Shown: positions 18,843 to 26,900, counted from the first letter of the stretch. The stretch is DNA of 38,105 bases from Gelidibacter algens (GCF_001678675.1 NZ_LZRN01000038.1:1-38105), one strand, 5' to 3'. Made by a program: numbers and translations. Notes: generated from the sequence alone by a model not told the origin.

Positions 18843-18882
18843 GGGATTTAGCTTGATACTTCGACGGTAGCGGCTTTATCCC
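18843..18882 (-). promoter_or_regulatory. Intercistronic hairpin between fecR and susC
   Basis: In the 94-bp gap, GGGAT-tt-AGC (18843-18852) pairs with GCT-tt-ATCCC (18873-18882), leaving a 20-nt loop. It may reduce read-through from sigma-fecR into susC or mark a processing site; it could also be chance. Confidence 0.35.
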
Positions 18883-18890
18883 TTTTATTT

Positions 18891-20070
18891 TTACTTGATG
18901 GTAATTGTTTTGTTTTTTATCTCATAAGCATTTATAAAATTTGTGTTCTTAATTCCGTTCAATATATCGTTGATGTTGTGCTTTCTGTTTAGAAGACCAC
19001 TAAAATTCACTTCTTCAAGGTCATGAGATTCAAAGGTGATATCCACATCGTACCATCTGGAAAGCACCTTCATAATGTCCTTTAAAGGCTTGTTCTTAAA
19101 ATTAAAATAACCTCTCACCCAGGCAATGTCATAATCAATATTTACCTTATGTTTAGTGATGCCTTTTGATTCTATATTCAATATGGATTGCTCTCCAGGT
19201 CTTAATTGTAGCTTGTTTTCATCAACAACTATATTTACCTGGCCTTCAACTAATGTTGTAAATATGTATCGCTCATTATCGTATGCCTTTATATTGAATT
19301 CTGTACCAATGACTTCTACTTCCTGCGTATTTGTAACCACTTTGAAAACAGCACCTTGATTCTTTGTGCTTGGAGAGACTTGGAAGTAAGCCTCGCCATA
19401 GACTAATTCAACGATGCGAGGCCTTCCTTCAACAAAACTTACGGGGTATTTTATTTTTGTATCCGCATTTAACCATAAGATGGTACTATCAGATAATATG
19501 ATTTGGTATTGTCCTCCTCTTGGTATGGTCAAATAATTGAATTCTGTTTTAGAATTGCTATTATCTTTTGAATATTCCAACCGATTTCCATCGCTATGTA
19601 CAGATCCCTTTTTAAATGGTTTACCTTTTTCAAGAACCACATCAACTCCATCCGTAAGTGTTAAAATGGCCTTATCCGTTCCGGCTGTAATGTTAACCTG
19701 TTCCACGTCCAAAAGTTTGGTGTTGGAAGGGTTTTTGAATGTTATGTAGGCCAATGATATTAAGAGAACAAAAACAGCCGCTACTTTAAAAAAAGACGAT
19801 GTAGATAGACGTTTTTTAGTTTTTTACTTTACCATCTTGAGAAATTCTATTCTCGATTTCTTTCCAACCATTCTCCTTATCGATTTTATTCAGTAGCTCT
19901 AAATTTTTTTTAATTTCTTCTTCAGATAGATGTTGCTTGATATGCTTTATGGCTTCATCTGAAAAGATATTGGCAGCATCCACATCTCGCAAATCTTTAT
20001 CTTCAGTTATGGCTTTTGATAGTTTTTTAGCGAGTTCGAATATTTTTTCGAATAGGGTCATGACAAACAT
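18891..20070 (-). pseudogene. FecR-family anti-sigma factor, one frameshift
   Basis: Two frames make one FecR protein of about 391 residues. The first (84 residues, from 20070) is the cytoplasmic sigma-binding part; the second holds a transmembrane segment (VAAVFVLLISLAYITF, upstream of the first Met in that frame), the FecR domain (about GGQYQIILSDSTILWLNADT onward) and a C-terminal DUF4974 domain (FNFKNKPLKDIMKVLSRWYD). Removing one base from a T6 run at 19812-19817 or 19820-19825 (A on the coding strand) joins them as KVKTKKRLSTSSFFK. FecR holds its ECF sigma factor inactive until the STN domain of SusC signals. If the break is real, the sigma factor would be soluble and unregulated. It lies 22 bp after the sigma gene. 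Confidence 0.9.
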
Positions 20071-20092
20071 GTCGTTTTATTAATAAAACGAC

Positions 20093-20656
20093 CTAACCGA
20101 AAAAGAGGGTGACAAAAAAATTACAAAAAATGTTTAGGAGGCTGCCAAGGGAGTGTCTTAATTTTTCGTATGCAATTCGTTTTTGAGACTTAACTGTATT
20201 TTTGCTTATAGACATTTCATCCGCTATCTCTTTATTGGTATACGCCTTTAGGCTTAATCTTATGATTCGTTCGCATTTATTAGGTAGTTTTTTAATGGCA
20301 ATTTCAAGTTGGGAATAGGTGTCAACAATTGTCAATTGGGTAAGAAAGAACTCTTCACTATGCAATTGGTCAAATTCCAAGTCTGAAGATTGCATGACAC
20401 CTCTGTGATATTTACTTTTAAGATAGTCTAAACTACGGTTTCTGACTGCTGTATACAAAAAAGATTTATTGGCATTAAAATTTGGATATTGAGTTTTCTG
20501 TTCCCATATCTTAATGAATACGTCTTGGACTACGTCTTTAGAAATATCCATATCGTTCAGATATTGATTGGCAAATAGACACAAAGGTGGATAAAGGGTA
20601 TCAAAAAGTGACTTGTACCCAGCTGTGCTCATTGGATGTACTTTATCCTCGGACAT
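20093..20656 (-). CDS. ECF RNA polymerase sigma-70 factor (Bacteroidota expansion type)
   Basis: The 187-residue protein has sigma region 2 (about 20-75, LYPPLCLFANQYLNDMDISK and VVQDVFIKIWEQ) and region 4 (about 125-175, LPNKCERIIRLSLKAYTNKE and the helix-turn-helix NKEIADEMSISKNTVKSQKR). It directs transcription of the operon that follows: fecR, susC, susD and the S9 peptidase, all on the same strand with short gaps. The short hydrophobic tail (LLNIFCNFFVTLFFG) is unusual and may be only a C-terminal extension. The start at 20656 (MSEDKVHP) is followed by another Met nine codons later, which is also possible. Confidence 0.93.
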   Translation of the reverse strand: MSEDKVHPMSTAGYKSLFDTLYPPLCLFANQYLNDMDISKDVVQDVFIKIWEQKTQYPNFNANKSFLYTAVRNRSLDYLKSKYHRGVMQSSDLEFDQLHSEEFFLTQLTIVDTYSQLEIAIKKLPNKCERIIRLSLKAYTNKEIADEMSISKNTVKSQKRIAYEKLRHSLGSLLNIFCNFFVTLFFG

Positions 20657-21061
20657 ATTCCATAGTATTTAAAGGGAAAAATGAAGATTTTCCCAAATAA
20701 TCTATCAGTACCAAGCTATAAAGTCATAGTTTGTTAGCGTGAGCTTACCAAAGAATTAGATAAACATCCCGAAATTTTCAACTGCCTACAAACAAAAGGG
20801 CGCAGTACTCAACTTACCTGATAGGGGTACTGGTATACCTTGCACTGATAAGAGAGCCCACGCCCGGGACGTGAGCCATTCTACTTATCATCTCTAGTGC
20901 ATAAATTACCAGTTTTCTATCAAGAGACTCAAAGCGATGACTTCAAATATTTTCTATACGAAGAATCGCAAATTTATATAATAAGAATCAAATATAATAA
21001 AATTTTTAATTGTCAACCAAATGGATTACAGAATATTTTGATATAAAATGAAAATTGCGAT
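20657..21061. other. 405-bp gap between the sigma gene and the XRE genes
   Basis: This divergent region must hold promoters for both sides, but no clear TTTG/TAnnTTTG pair is visible. It holds a GC-rich nested inverted repeat (20841-20901, listed separately). A 27-codon open stretch at 20738-20818 (RELTKELDKHPEIFNCLQTK...) has no start and may be chance or a remnant. The part after 20920 is AT-rich leader for the XRE gene. Confidence 0.5.
20841..20901. repeat. GC-rich nested inverted repeat
   Basis: Four nested arms: TGCACT (20841-20846) with AGTGCA (20896-20901); GATAAG (20847-20852) with CTTATC (20884-20889), the right side carrying a 6-nt bulge; CACG (20859-20862) with CGTG (20870-20873); and a central CCCGGG palindrome (20863-20868). 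The core is GC-rich in otherwise AT-rich sequence. It could be a recombination or regulator site; no coding role is visible. Confidence 0.6.
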
Positions 21062-21310
21062 ATGGCTAAATTAAAACCAGAAGATATTGCACTGAACGAG
21101 AACATTGCTCTGCGAATAAAGGAATTGAGAGTAAAAGCTAACTCAAATCAATCAAAATTTGCTGAATGTCATTTTGTTGATAGACAATTAGTTAGTCGTT
21201 GGGAAAACACTAATGATAAACGCGGAGTATCTATTCATACTGTTAATCGCTTTTGTAAATTAGTAGGTATCACTCTGACAGAATTTTTTGATTCTTATCT
21301 ATTTGAATAG
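21062..21310 (+). CDS. XRE-family helix-turn-helix regulator
   Basis: An 82-residue Cro/CI-type DNA-binding protein. The helix-turn-helix covers about residues 16-72: IALRIKELRVKANSNQSKFA, then DRQLVSRWENTNDKRGVSIH and TVNRFCKLVGITLTEFFDS. It has no sensor domain, so it probably dimerises or acts with a partner. Small XRE proteins next to an integrase often control element excision or maintenance, which is the likely role here. The second, shorter regulator follows 70 bp downstream on the same strand. Confidence 0.85.
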   Translation: MAKLKPEDIALNENIALRIKELRVKANSNQSKFAECHFVDRQLVSRWENTNDKRGVSIHTVNRFCKLVGITLTEFFDSYLFE

Positions 21311-21380
21311 ATATTAAGTATAAACAAACTATTTTTTATTAATAACCATTTTAATTTTTGTGAAAAAGTCAATTGTGCAA

Positions 21381-21703
21381 ATGAAAAATGAGTTGATTTC
21401 AGTCATTAATATTAAAATTGCAATTAGCTTAAATCGATTATTGGAGAAAAGTAAAATATTGACGCATTGTATCACTCGGAAGAAGAATTCATAAAAAGTT
21501 ATAATGAGATAGCTCTACAGGCTGATATTCGGAAAGCTACAGTTTCAGATACTTTCAATGCTAAATCAAAATCAGGTCCAAACTCAACCACTGTAATCTT
21601 AATTATAGAGGCTATGGGATATAACGTAAGCGAGTTTGCAAATCAATATGATTTAGTAACGTCAAGTGATGTTGAAAACTTCAAAATAGCTGCAAAAAAG
21701 TAA
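21381..21703 (+). pseudogene. Second small XRE-like regulator, one frameshift
   Basis: From ATG 21381 (MKNELISVINIKIAISLNRL) the frame closes early, but adding one A to the run at 21453-21456 joins it to the frame that ends at 21703, giving about 107 residues: ...LLEKSKNIDALYHSEEEFIK, then ALQADIRKATVSDTFNAKSK and TTVILIIEAMGYNVSEFANQ. The second half is a helix-turn-helix of the XRE/lambda-repressor type (RKATVSDTFN as recognition helix region). It is probably a partner or paralogue of the gene before it. The joined form looks like a normal small regulator, so a base-calling error is likely. Confidence 0.7.
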
Positions 21704-21728
21704 ATCACACTTGTAATCTCAAATTTAT

Positions 21729-21854
21729 CTACTTTTTCTTTTTCCATTGTTTTGTAAACTCATCTTCTTCGGCTCCTAAAGGGAACAGAACATAGTACCA
21801 TAAGCATTTTAGGTAATAGCGAATGATTCTAATCCATCGGTGTGATTTGCTCAT
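21729..21854 (-). CDS. Small basic protein of 41 residues, unknown function
   Basis: An ATG at 21854 opens a 41-codon frame beginning MSKSHRWIRIIRYYLKCLWY, with a hydrophobic, aromatic middle (about 13-27), an acidic stretch (AEEDE) and a basic tail (KQWKKKK). It starts 33 bp after the integrase stop on the same strand, so it is probably translated from the integrase transcript. The composition (Trp, Tyr, Arg, an amphipathic or membrane-associated core) looks protein-like and not like random AT-rich sequence. No family is recognised. Confidence 0.55.
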   Translation of the reverse strand: MSKSHRWIRIIRYYLKCLWYYVLFPLGAEEDEFTKQWKKKK

Positions 21855-21887
21855 ATTTTACTGTTGAATAGTTTTTTTTATTATTTT

Positions 21888-23114
21888 CTACAAACATTCT
21901 ATTTTCTTTCTTAACAAAAACATATCATCACTAATTTTTCTTTCAATAACTCTTGCATATATTTGAGTGGTCGCAATTTTTGTATGACCTAAAAGTTTCG
22001 AAACGGTTTCTATTGGAACTCCATTTGTCAAAGTTACAGTTGTTGCAAATGTGTGCCTCGCCATATGAAAAGTAATATTCTTTTTAATACCGCAGAGATC
22101 AGCAATTTCTTTGAGATAACTGTTGAGCCTTTGGTTTGAGAGTTCAGGCATTAATTTGCCAGTAAAGTTTGTGCGAGGGTGATTACTGTATTTTTCAATT
22201 ATGAAAGCGGTTTTTTTAAGAATAGGTATTTTAAATGGAACTCCTGTCTTATTTCTTCTTGCCATTATCCATTTATACCCATCAATTCCTATTACAATTT
22301 GTTCAGAAGTTAAATTCATTATATCTGCATAAGAAATACCAGTGTAGCAGCTGAAGATGAATAAATCCCTAACAACTTCTAACCTTGCGATAGATAAATC
22401 AAGGGTTTCAATAATTTTCAATTCATGTGCAGAAAGAAATTCACGCTCTGTTTTCTCCAATTTCAGTTTGAATTTCAAGAAAGGATTACTGTCAATCCAA
22501 TCTATATCATGAGCAAGTCGTATCATCTTTTTCAGGCGCTGAATATGTTTCATGACCGCATTATTTCCAATACTTCCTTGATAATGTTTAGGTTCGTATG
22601 ACCTCAAAAAATTCTCAAAACCTAAAACAAATGCATAATTTAAGTTTTGAAGTTGGATATCTGGAAGATTGTATTCCTCAAATATAAATTCCAAGATGTA
22701 CTTTTGTGAAGTTTTATAATGGCATAATGTTTTGGCACAGAGTTTATGAACCATTTTGTCATTATGGTAGTTGAAAACATCCTTAATTGTATGATTCCTG
22801 ATGTCATCTCCTAAAAAGCGAGCCTTAATTAATTGAGGTGTAATAAAACGATTTTCATTTTGCAAGTCTCGATAGCAATCCAATAAGCCTGATTTAGTTG
22901 CATCCAAGAATTGATTAATATGAATAGCTGATTTTCCTTTCCCATGACAACGCTGATATTTTGGATTCCAAGAATCAATGTCAACATTACGGTTTAAACT
23001 AAAATTCAGTTTTTTTCCTTTAAGGGTAATACGAGTGTAAATTTTGGCCTTGTTGTCAGTAGTTCTTGATTTATAAACCCAAAATAAAATTGAAAAATTT
23101 GATGAAGTACGCAT
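21888..23114 (-). CDS. Tyrosine recombinase (phage-integrase family)
   Basis: A 408-residue site-specific recombinase. In order: N-terminal arm-binding domain (about 1-90), SAM-like core-binding domain (about 105-205) and catalytic domain (about 220-400). Catalytic residues are visible: Lys289 region, His350-x2-Arg353 (HMARH), His377 (LLGHTK) and the nucleophile Tyr386 (TTQIYARV). The usual first arginine is replaced by serine (CYTGISYAD, Ser261), as known for IntDOT of CTnDOT. It is transcribed away from tRNA-Lys, whose 3' end lies 241 bp upstream, so that tRNA is the likely attachment site. It may drive integration and excision of the island to its left. Confidence 0.93.
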   Translation of the reverse strand: MRTSSNFSILFWVYKSRTTDNKAKIYTRITLKGKKLNFSLNRNVDIDSWNPKYQRCHGKGKSAIHINQFLDATKSGLLDCYRDLQNENRFITPQLIKARFLGDDIRNHTIKDVFNYHNDKMVHKLCAKTLCHYKTSQKYILEFIFEEYNLPDIQLQNLNYAFVLGFENFLRSYEPKHYQGSIGNNAVMKHIQRLKKMIRLAHDIDWIDSNPFLKFKLKLEKTEREFLSAHELKIIETLDLSIARLEVVRDLFIFSCYTGISYADIMNLTSEQIVIGIDGYKWIMARRNKTGVPFKIPILKKTAFIIEKYSNHPRTNFTGKLMPELSNQRLNSYLKEIADLCGIKKNITFHMARHTFATTVTLTNGVPIETVSKLLGHTKIATTQIYARVIERKISDDMFLLRKKIECL

Positions 23115-23293
23115 AATTTCCGTCTTAATTGTTAAACAATAATTTAGACGAGAGTCAAATCTTCTGAATACTTATAATCATAAAGGTACATCTTTTTTCC
23201 AATTGAGAACAATGCGAACTTTTAAAAAAAAGTGTTGACGATTTGCGAACTTTTAAGATGACCCCAAATAGGGTTAAATGAATGTTCTAAAAA

Positions 23294-23331
23294 GCAAAAA
23301 CCTCACTAATCATATAATTAGCAAGGTTTTG
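23294..23331 (-). terminator. Terminator after tRNA-Lys
   Basis: On the minus strand, AAAACCT with CTAAT pairs with ATTAG and AGGTTTT around a short AT loop, followed by TTTTTGCTTTTT. It lies about 25-60 bp past the tRNA 3' end and would end the tRNA transcript. Confidence 0.75.
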
Positions 23332-23354
23332 TGCCTATTTGGTGTTTCCACCTG

Positions 23355-23427
23355 TGACCCGACTGGGGCTCGAACCCAGGACCCTAACATTAAAAGTGTT
23401 ATGCTCTACCAACTGAGCTATCGAGTC
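23355..23427 (-). tRNA. tRNA-Lys (anticodon TTT)
   Basis: A 73-nt cloverleaf on the minus strand: acceptor GACTCGA pairs with TCGGGTC, D-arm GCTC/GAGC, anticodon stem TAACA/TGTTA with loop CTTTTAA (anticodon TTT), and T-arm with GGTTCGAG. The discriminator is A and CCA is not encoded. An integrase gene follows 241 bp past the 3' end, making this tRNA a candidate insertion site. Confidence 0.97.
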
Positions 23428-23553
23428 ATTTTCTTAATGAGGGTGCAAATATAAAACGTTTTATTAATAAACCAAACCCTTTCTTAATATTATTTTTTGT
23501 TTTTTTGTGGAGGCTTAGTCTATGTTTTTAGAAATCAATTTATAAGGCGTTTT

Positions 23554-24072
23554 ATGATTATTATTTTAATTGGATATATGGGTTCTGGAAAGTCCACAAT
23601 TGGGCAAAAACTGTCCGAAATACTCAAATTTGAATGTATTGATTTGGATGATTACATTCAAAAAATGGAGCAATTGACCATCTCTCAAATTTTCGAGCGT
23701 AGGGGTGAGATCTATTTCAGAAAAATAGAGCATACATATTTGAAGGAGCTTTTAGGGCGGAACAATATAATTCTGTCACTTGGAGGTGGCACACCATGTT
23801 ACGGCAGCAATATGGACGCTATATTAAATACTGAAGTTGCACATAGCATATACTTGAAGAGTTCCATTCCAAATTTGGTAAATAGATTGCGTTCCGAAAA
23901 ATCACAGAGGCCTTTGATTTCACATCTCCAAACAGATGAAGAATTAACTGAGTTTATAGGGAAACATCTCTTTGAGCGTTCTTTTTATTACAGCCAAAGC
24001 CACCAAACGCTTTTGACAGATGGTAAAACTATTGAAGCAATTACTGAGGAAATTGTGGCCAGCCTAGTTTAA
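23554..24072 (+). CDS. aroK: Shikimate kinase
   Basis: A 172-residue cytoplasmic P-loop kinase that phosphorylates shikimate with ATP in aromatic amino-acid synthesis. Visible are the Walker A motif GYMGSGKST near residue 6, the shikimate-binding DLDDYI (Asp near 32) and FERRGEIYFRKIE, the GGGTP motif, and the lid region RLRSEKSQRPLI. ATG 23554 (MIIILIGYMG) matches the normal start; the longer frame from 23497 adds residues not found in the family. Its last 9 bp overlap the convergent phosphoribosyltransferase gene. Confidence 0.95.
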   Translation: MIIILIGYMGSGKSTIGQKLSEILKFECIDLDDYIQKMEQLTISQIFERRGEIYFRKIEHTYLKELLGRNNIILSLGGGTPCYGSNMDAILNTEVAHSIYLKSSIPNLVNRLRSEKSQRPLISHLQTDEELTEFIGKHLFERSFYYSQSHQTLLTDGKTIEAITEEIVASLV

Positions 24073-24567
24073 GAAGGCCTCATAAACTTTACCAGTTAAA
24101 ATGACCTCTACGTGCTCATGAAGAGAGGTAGAGAGAGAAATGCCTTTATAATCGGCCTTAACCGGAAACTTTTTGTGGTTCCTATTGACCAATACTGCAG
24201 TTTTGAATTGTTTTAATGGCACATTCAAAAAATGCTTGACGCCATAAATTAGGGTGGTACCTGAGTTTAAAACGTCATCAATCAGTACCACAGATGTGTT
24301 GCTATATGCTGTGGCGTCAATTGAGGTAGTTATCGGATTTAAAGGATTCTTTTTATCAATCACCACTTTACACAACACCGATTTCAAATCGGAGATCTGA
24401 TCAAGATTCGCCTTTAATTTTTGCGCGAGAATATATCCATTAGAATCTATTCCTGCCAAAATAACTTCATTCCCATCCACATTGCTTTCGTAAATTTGAT
24501 AGGCAATGCGTCTTATTTTATGGTTGATTTCTTCGTGGTTGAGTATTACTTGTTTTGATCCTGCCAT
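24064..24567 (-). CDS. Phosphoribosyltransferase family protein
   Basis: A 167-residue type I PRTase with the PRPP-binding signature VVLIDDVLNSGTTL (about residues 91-104) and a flexible-loop region before it. The length and layout resemble hypoxanthine or PyrR-type PRTases, which transfer a ribose phosphate from PRPP to a purine or pyrimidine base, or sense uridine nucleotides. The base specificity cannot be read from the sequence. A TATCTTTG -7 box (24585-24592, minus strand) lies just before the start, giving a short leader. Confidence 0.85.
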   Translation of the reverse strand: MAGSKQVILNHEEINHKIRRIAYQIYESNVDGNEVILAGIDSNGYILAQKLKANLDQISDLKSVLCKVVIDKKNPLNPITTSIDATAYSNTSVVLIDDVLNSGTTLIYGVKHFLNVPLKQFKTAVLVNRNHKKFPVKADYKGISLSTSLHEHVEVILTGKVYEAFLN

Positions 24568-24584
24568 GTTGGAGATTGTTTTTT

Positions 24585-24592
24585 CAAAGATA
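24585..24592 (-). promoter_or_regulatory. Bacteroidota -7 box for the phosphoribosyltransferase gene
   Basis: On the minus strand this reads TATCTTTG, a match to TAnnTTTG, 17 bp before the start codon. The -33 element is not clear. Confidence 0.5.
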
Positions 24593-24606
24593 AATAAAGT
24601 GTTTTT

Positions 24607-24984
24607 TTAATTGTCATCTTCGGTCTCATAAAAATCATCAATATCCCGGCGGTCTTTTTTGCTAGGTCTGCCCACCCCTTTTTTACGGTAGTAGTCTTTT
24701 GAATATTTTAAAAGGTCTTGCGCTTCAAATGCTTCTTTTGGCGTGGTATCCTTTCTGTAAATATCCACCAATTTTGCACCCACGCGACTTGGAGGAATAT
24801 CGTTGACCATAAGCTGGTATTTGATCTGGTCCTTGCGCAATTCTACCTTGTCAGTAGCATAAACTTCTCTACTGGGTTTAGCTACCTGACCATTAATTTT
24901 GATATGGCCTTTTTTGCAAGCTTCCGTTGCAATGGTGCGGGTTTTGTAATATCTAACACACCACAGGAATTTATCTATTCGCAT
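24607..24984 (-). CDS. S4-domain RNA-binding protein (Hsp15-like)
   Basis: A 125-residue protein that opens with an S4 RNA-binding domain (MRIDKFLWCVRYYKTRTIAT and GHIKINGQVAKPSREV, about residues 1-60) and ends in a basic then acidic tail (GRPSKKDRRDIDDFYETEDD). Hsp15-type proteins bind stalled 50S subunits that carry a nascent chain and help recycle them. The start MRIDKFLW is the standard one. It lies 39 bp upstream of the phosphoribosyltransferase gene on the same strand, though that gene has its own likely promoter. Confidence 0.88.
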   Translation of the reverse strand: MRIDKFLWCVRYYKTRTIATEACKKGHIKINGQVAKPSREVYATDKVELRKDQIKYQLMVNDIPPSRVGAKLVDIYRKDTTPKEAFEAQDLLKYSKDYYRKKGVGRPSKKDRRDIDDFYETEDDN

Positions 24985-25139
24985 ATTAAAATTTTTAAAA
25001 CAACGTTAATGTTGTTGTGCAAACATATTATATTATTGTATCTTGCCGGCAAAAATAAGCATTATTGAAACATAACTTGACACTGTATTTTAAGTGTTCA
25101 ATTTGATGATTTTAAGCCCAATGCGTTTCGCTTTCGAAA

Positions 25140-26204
25140 ATGAACAAAATTAAATTGATGAAATTAAAAACCTACGTCTTCTCTACTTTGTGTTTTTTTG
25201 TGTTATTGTCCTCCTGTAAAAAAGATGATGATGATCCCATAGTACAAATTCCAGAGCGTGACCGAGCTGAACAGCAAATAGCGGACCTTGATTCGTTAAC
25301 CATGTATCTACAAACCCATTACTATAATCGCGCAACTTTTGCTGAACCTGGTAACCATAGCATTTCTGAATTGGTGATTACAGAGTTGCCAAAAGACGCC
25401 AGTGGCAATTATTTGCCATTGCCAGATCCGGATAACAACGAGTTGTTGAGTGTTGGTGTGGATATTGATAATCCAAAAAAGACCACATATCTTGAAACAG
25501 AATACGATTTCTATATTTTAGAGCTTAATGAAGGTGGCGGTGTCAACCCTCATTTTTCTGATAAAGTTAGGTTGAATTATAATGGGTTTCTTGCTAATGG
25601 CACCTCATTTGATGGCACGGTAACCCCAACTGATTTTGATTTGATGAATCTTATTCCGGGTTGGAGAGAGGTCATTCCATTCTTTAAAACTTCTGAAGGA
25701 TTTGAAGAGAATGGAGATGGTACGGTAACTTATAACAATTATGGTCTTGGCGTCATGTTCTTGCCTTCCGGATTGGGATATTATGGCAATCCAACGTCAG
25801 ACATTCCTGCGTATACTAATATCATATTTAAGTTTGAACTATATCAATCAGAGGTTAATGACCACGATGGTGATGGCATTCCTTCTTACATGGAAGACTT
25901 GAATGGTAACAAAAACCTGTTCGATGATGATACCGATAGTGATAATACGCCGAACTTTTTAGATGCCGATGATGATGCAGACCGTATAGCGACCCTAAAT
26001 GAACTGACCAGACAAACTTATACCGTGAATACCAACAATGCTGAGGAAGAACCGGTTTTGGCAGCAGGTGAATTTGAAAGAAGTAGAAGTGAGAGTGGCG
26101 GAATCATAACCATCAAAACGCTCAAAATTGTAGATAAAGATGGTGACGGCGTTGCAGATTATTTGCAGAGCTCAGAGAAAACAGACTACAGTAAGAATAA
26201 CTAG
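25140..26204 (+). CDS. FKBP-type peptidyl-prolyl isomerase-like lipoprotein with calcium-type repeats
   Basis: A 354-residue exported lipoprotein (lipobox LLSSC, Cys near residue 26), so it is anchored in the inner or outer membrane. Residues about 110-235 fit the FKBP fold (KVRLNYNGFLANGTSFDGTV, LIPGWREVIPFFKTSEGFEE, YYGNPTSDIPAYTNIIFKFE). The C-terminal part has thrombospondin-type-3-like acidic repeats (DHDGDGIPSYMEDLNGN, DDDTDSDNTPNFLDADDD, DKDGDGVADYLQ), which usually bind calcium. FKBPs catalyse proline isomerisation; whether this one is active is unknown, as not all active-site aromatics can be confirmed. An ATG at 25158 is an alternative start. Confidence 0.82.
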   Translation: MNKIKLMKLKTYVFSTLCFFVLLSSCKKDDDDPIVQIPERDRAEQQIADLDSLTMYLQTHYYNRATFAEPGNHSISELVITELPKDASGNYLPLPDPDNNELLSVGVDIDNPKKTTYLETEYDFYILELNEGGGVNPHFSDKVRLNYNGFLANGTSFDGTVTPTDFDLMNLIPGWREVIPFFKTSEGFEENGDGTVTYNNYGLGVMFLPSGLGYYGNPTSDIPAYTNIIFKFELYQSEVNDHDGDGIPSYMEDLNGNKNLFDDDTDSDNTPNFLDADDDADRIATLNELTRQTYTVNTNNAEEEPVLAAGEFERSRSESGGIITIKTLKIVDKDGDGVADYLQSSEKTDYSKNN

Positions 26205-26232
26205 ATCTCTGATATACATCAGATAAGTGCAT

Positions 26233-26270
26233 AAAAAAAAAGGCTATCAAATTAATGATAGCCTTTTTTT
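26233..26270. terminator. Bidirectional terminator
   Basis: AGGCTATCA (26241-26249) pairs with TGATAGCCT (26255-26263) around a 5-nt loop, with an A-run on the left and a T-run on the right. It serves the convergent FKBP-like and outer-membrane-barrel genes. Confidence 0.9.
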
Positions 26271-26273
26271 ATG

Positions 26274-26900
26274 TTAAAGCGCAAATGACACACTCAAGAT
26301 CAATTGATCTGGTCTTGTGTCAATCCTGCTTGTAGGAAGGCCAACAGAATCATTTACAAACGTCGCTTCATTTTCACTTAATCCGCGTTCATATCTTAAG
26401 TCAACTCCAAATCCGTTAAAGTTAGCACCGATCCCAAAGTTGAGTCCTACTGTAAAATCATTTTCAATGTTGTCAACGGTGATTCCTTCAAATTCACTGT
26501 CTAGGATATACTGTAAAGATGGTCCTGCAAAAACGCTAACGGGTCCTAAAACCTTTACGCCAAACAATAACGGCGCGTCTATTTTTTGCATTTTAAACTC
26601 ATTGCTGTCATACTCACTTTTTGTTTGGGTATAGACTACTTCTGGCTTAAAATAAAACCTGTCGCCAATTTTACCGTATAATCCGGCGTGGAATCCAATA
26701 TTTCTATCAGGATGTTGGGCGTTATCACCAACTGATTCAAAATAATCGCCGTTGGCATTGTAGTTTAAACCAGCTCTAATTCCGAAGCCGTTTCCGTTTT
26801 GGGCGTTTGCGGCTAACGTGAACGCCATAAAGGCGAAACTTGCCAAAATCAATTTTTTACTTCTGCTTTGGCTTTTGAGATGTTCTTTAAGTTTTTTCAT
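26274..26900 (-). CDS. Outer-membrane beta-barrel (porin-like) protein
   Basis: A 208-residue protein with a signal peptide (after a basic start, ILASFAFMAFTLAANAQ) and alternating strands of an OMP beta-barrel fold (GFGIRAGLNYNANGDYFESV, FHAGLYGKIGDRFYFKPEVV, VDLRYERGLSENEATF, ending LILSVSFAL with the C-terminal Phe-x-Leu type). It belongs to the small PorT/OmpA-like barrel group common in Bacteroidota. A specific cargo or role cannot be given. It is a single gene between two terminators. Confidence 0.88.
   Translation of the reverse strand: MKKLKEHLKSQSRSKKLILASFAFMAFTLAANAQNGNGFGIRAGLNYNANGDYFESVGDNAQHPDRNIGFHAGLYGKIGDRFYFKPEVVYTQTKSEYDSNEFKMQKIDAPLLFGVKVLGPVSVFAGPSLQYILDSEFEGITVDNIENDFTVGLNFGIGANFNGFGVDLRYERGLSENEATFVNDSVGLPTSRIDTRPDQLILSVSFAL

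Noticed and set aside
20738-20818. Open stretch RELTKELDKHPEIFNC as a transposase remnant
   Set aside because: Only 27 codons without a start and no clear match to a transposase family that I can name.
23355-23427. A second copy of the tRNA-Lys 3' end elsewhere in the window as attL/attR
   Set aside because: I looked for the core around GGTTCGAG and CTGGGGCTCGAAC on both strands and saw no convincing copy, so the far end must lie outside.
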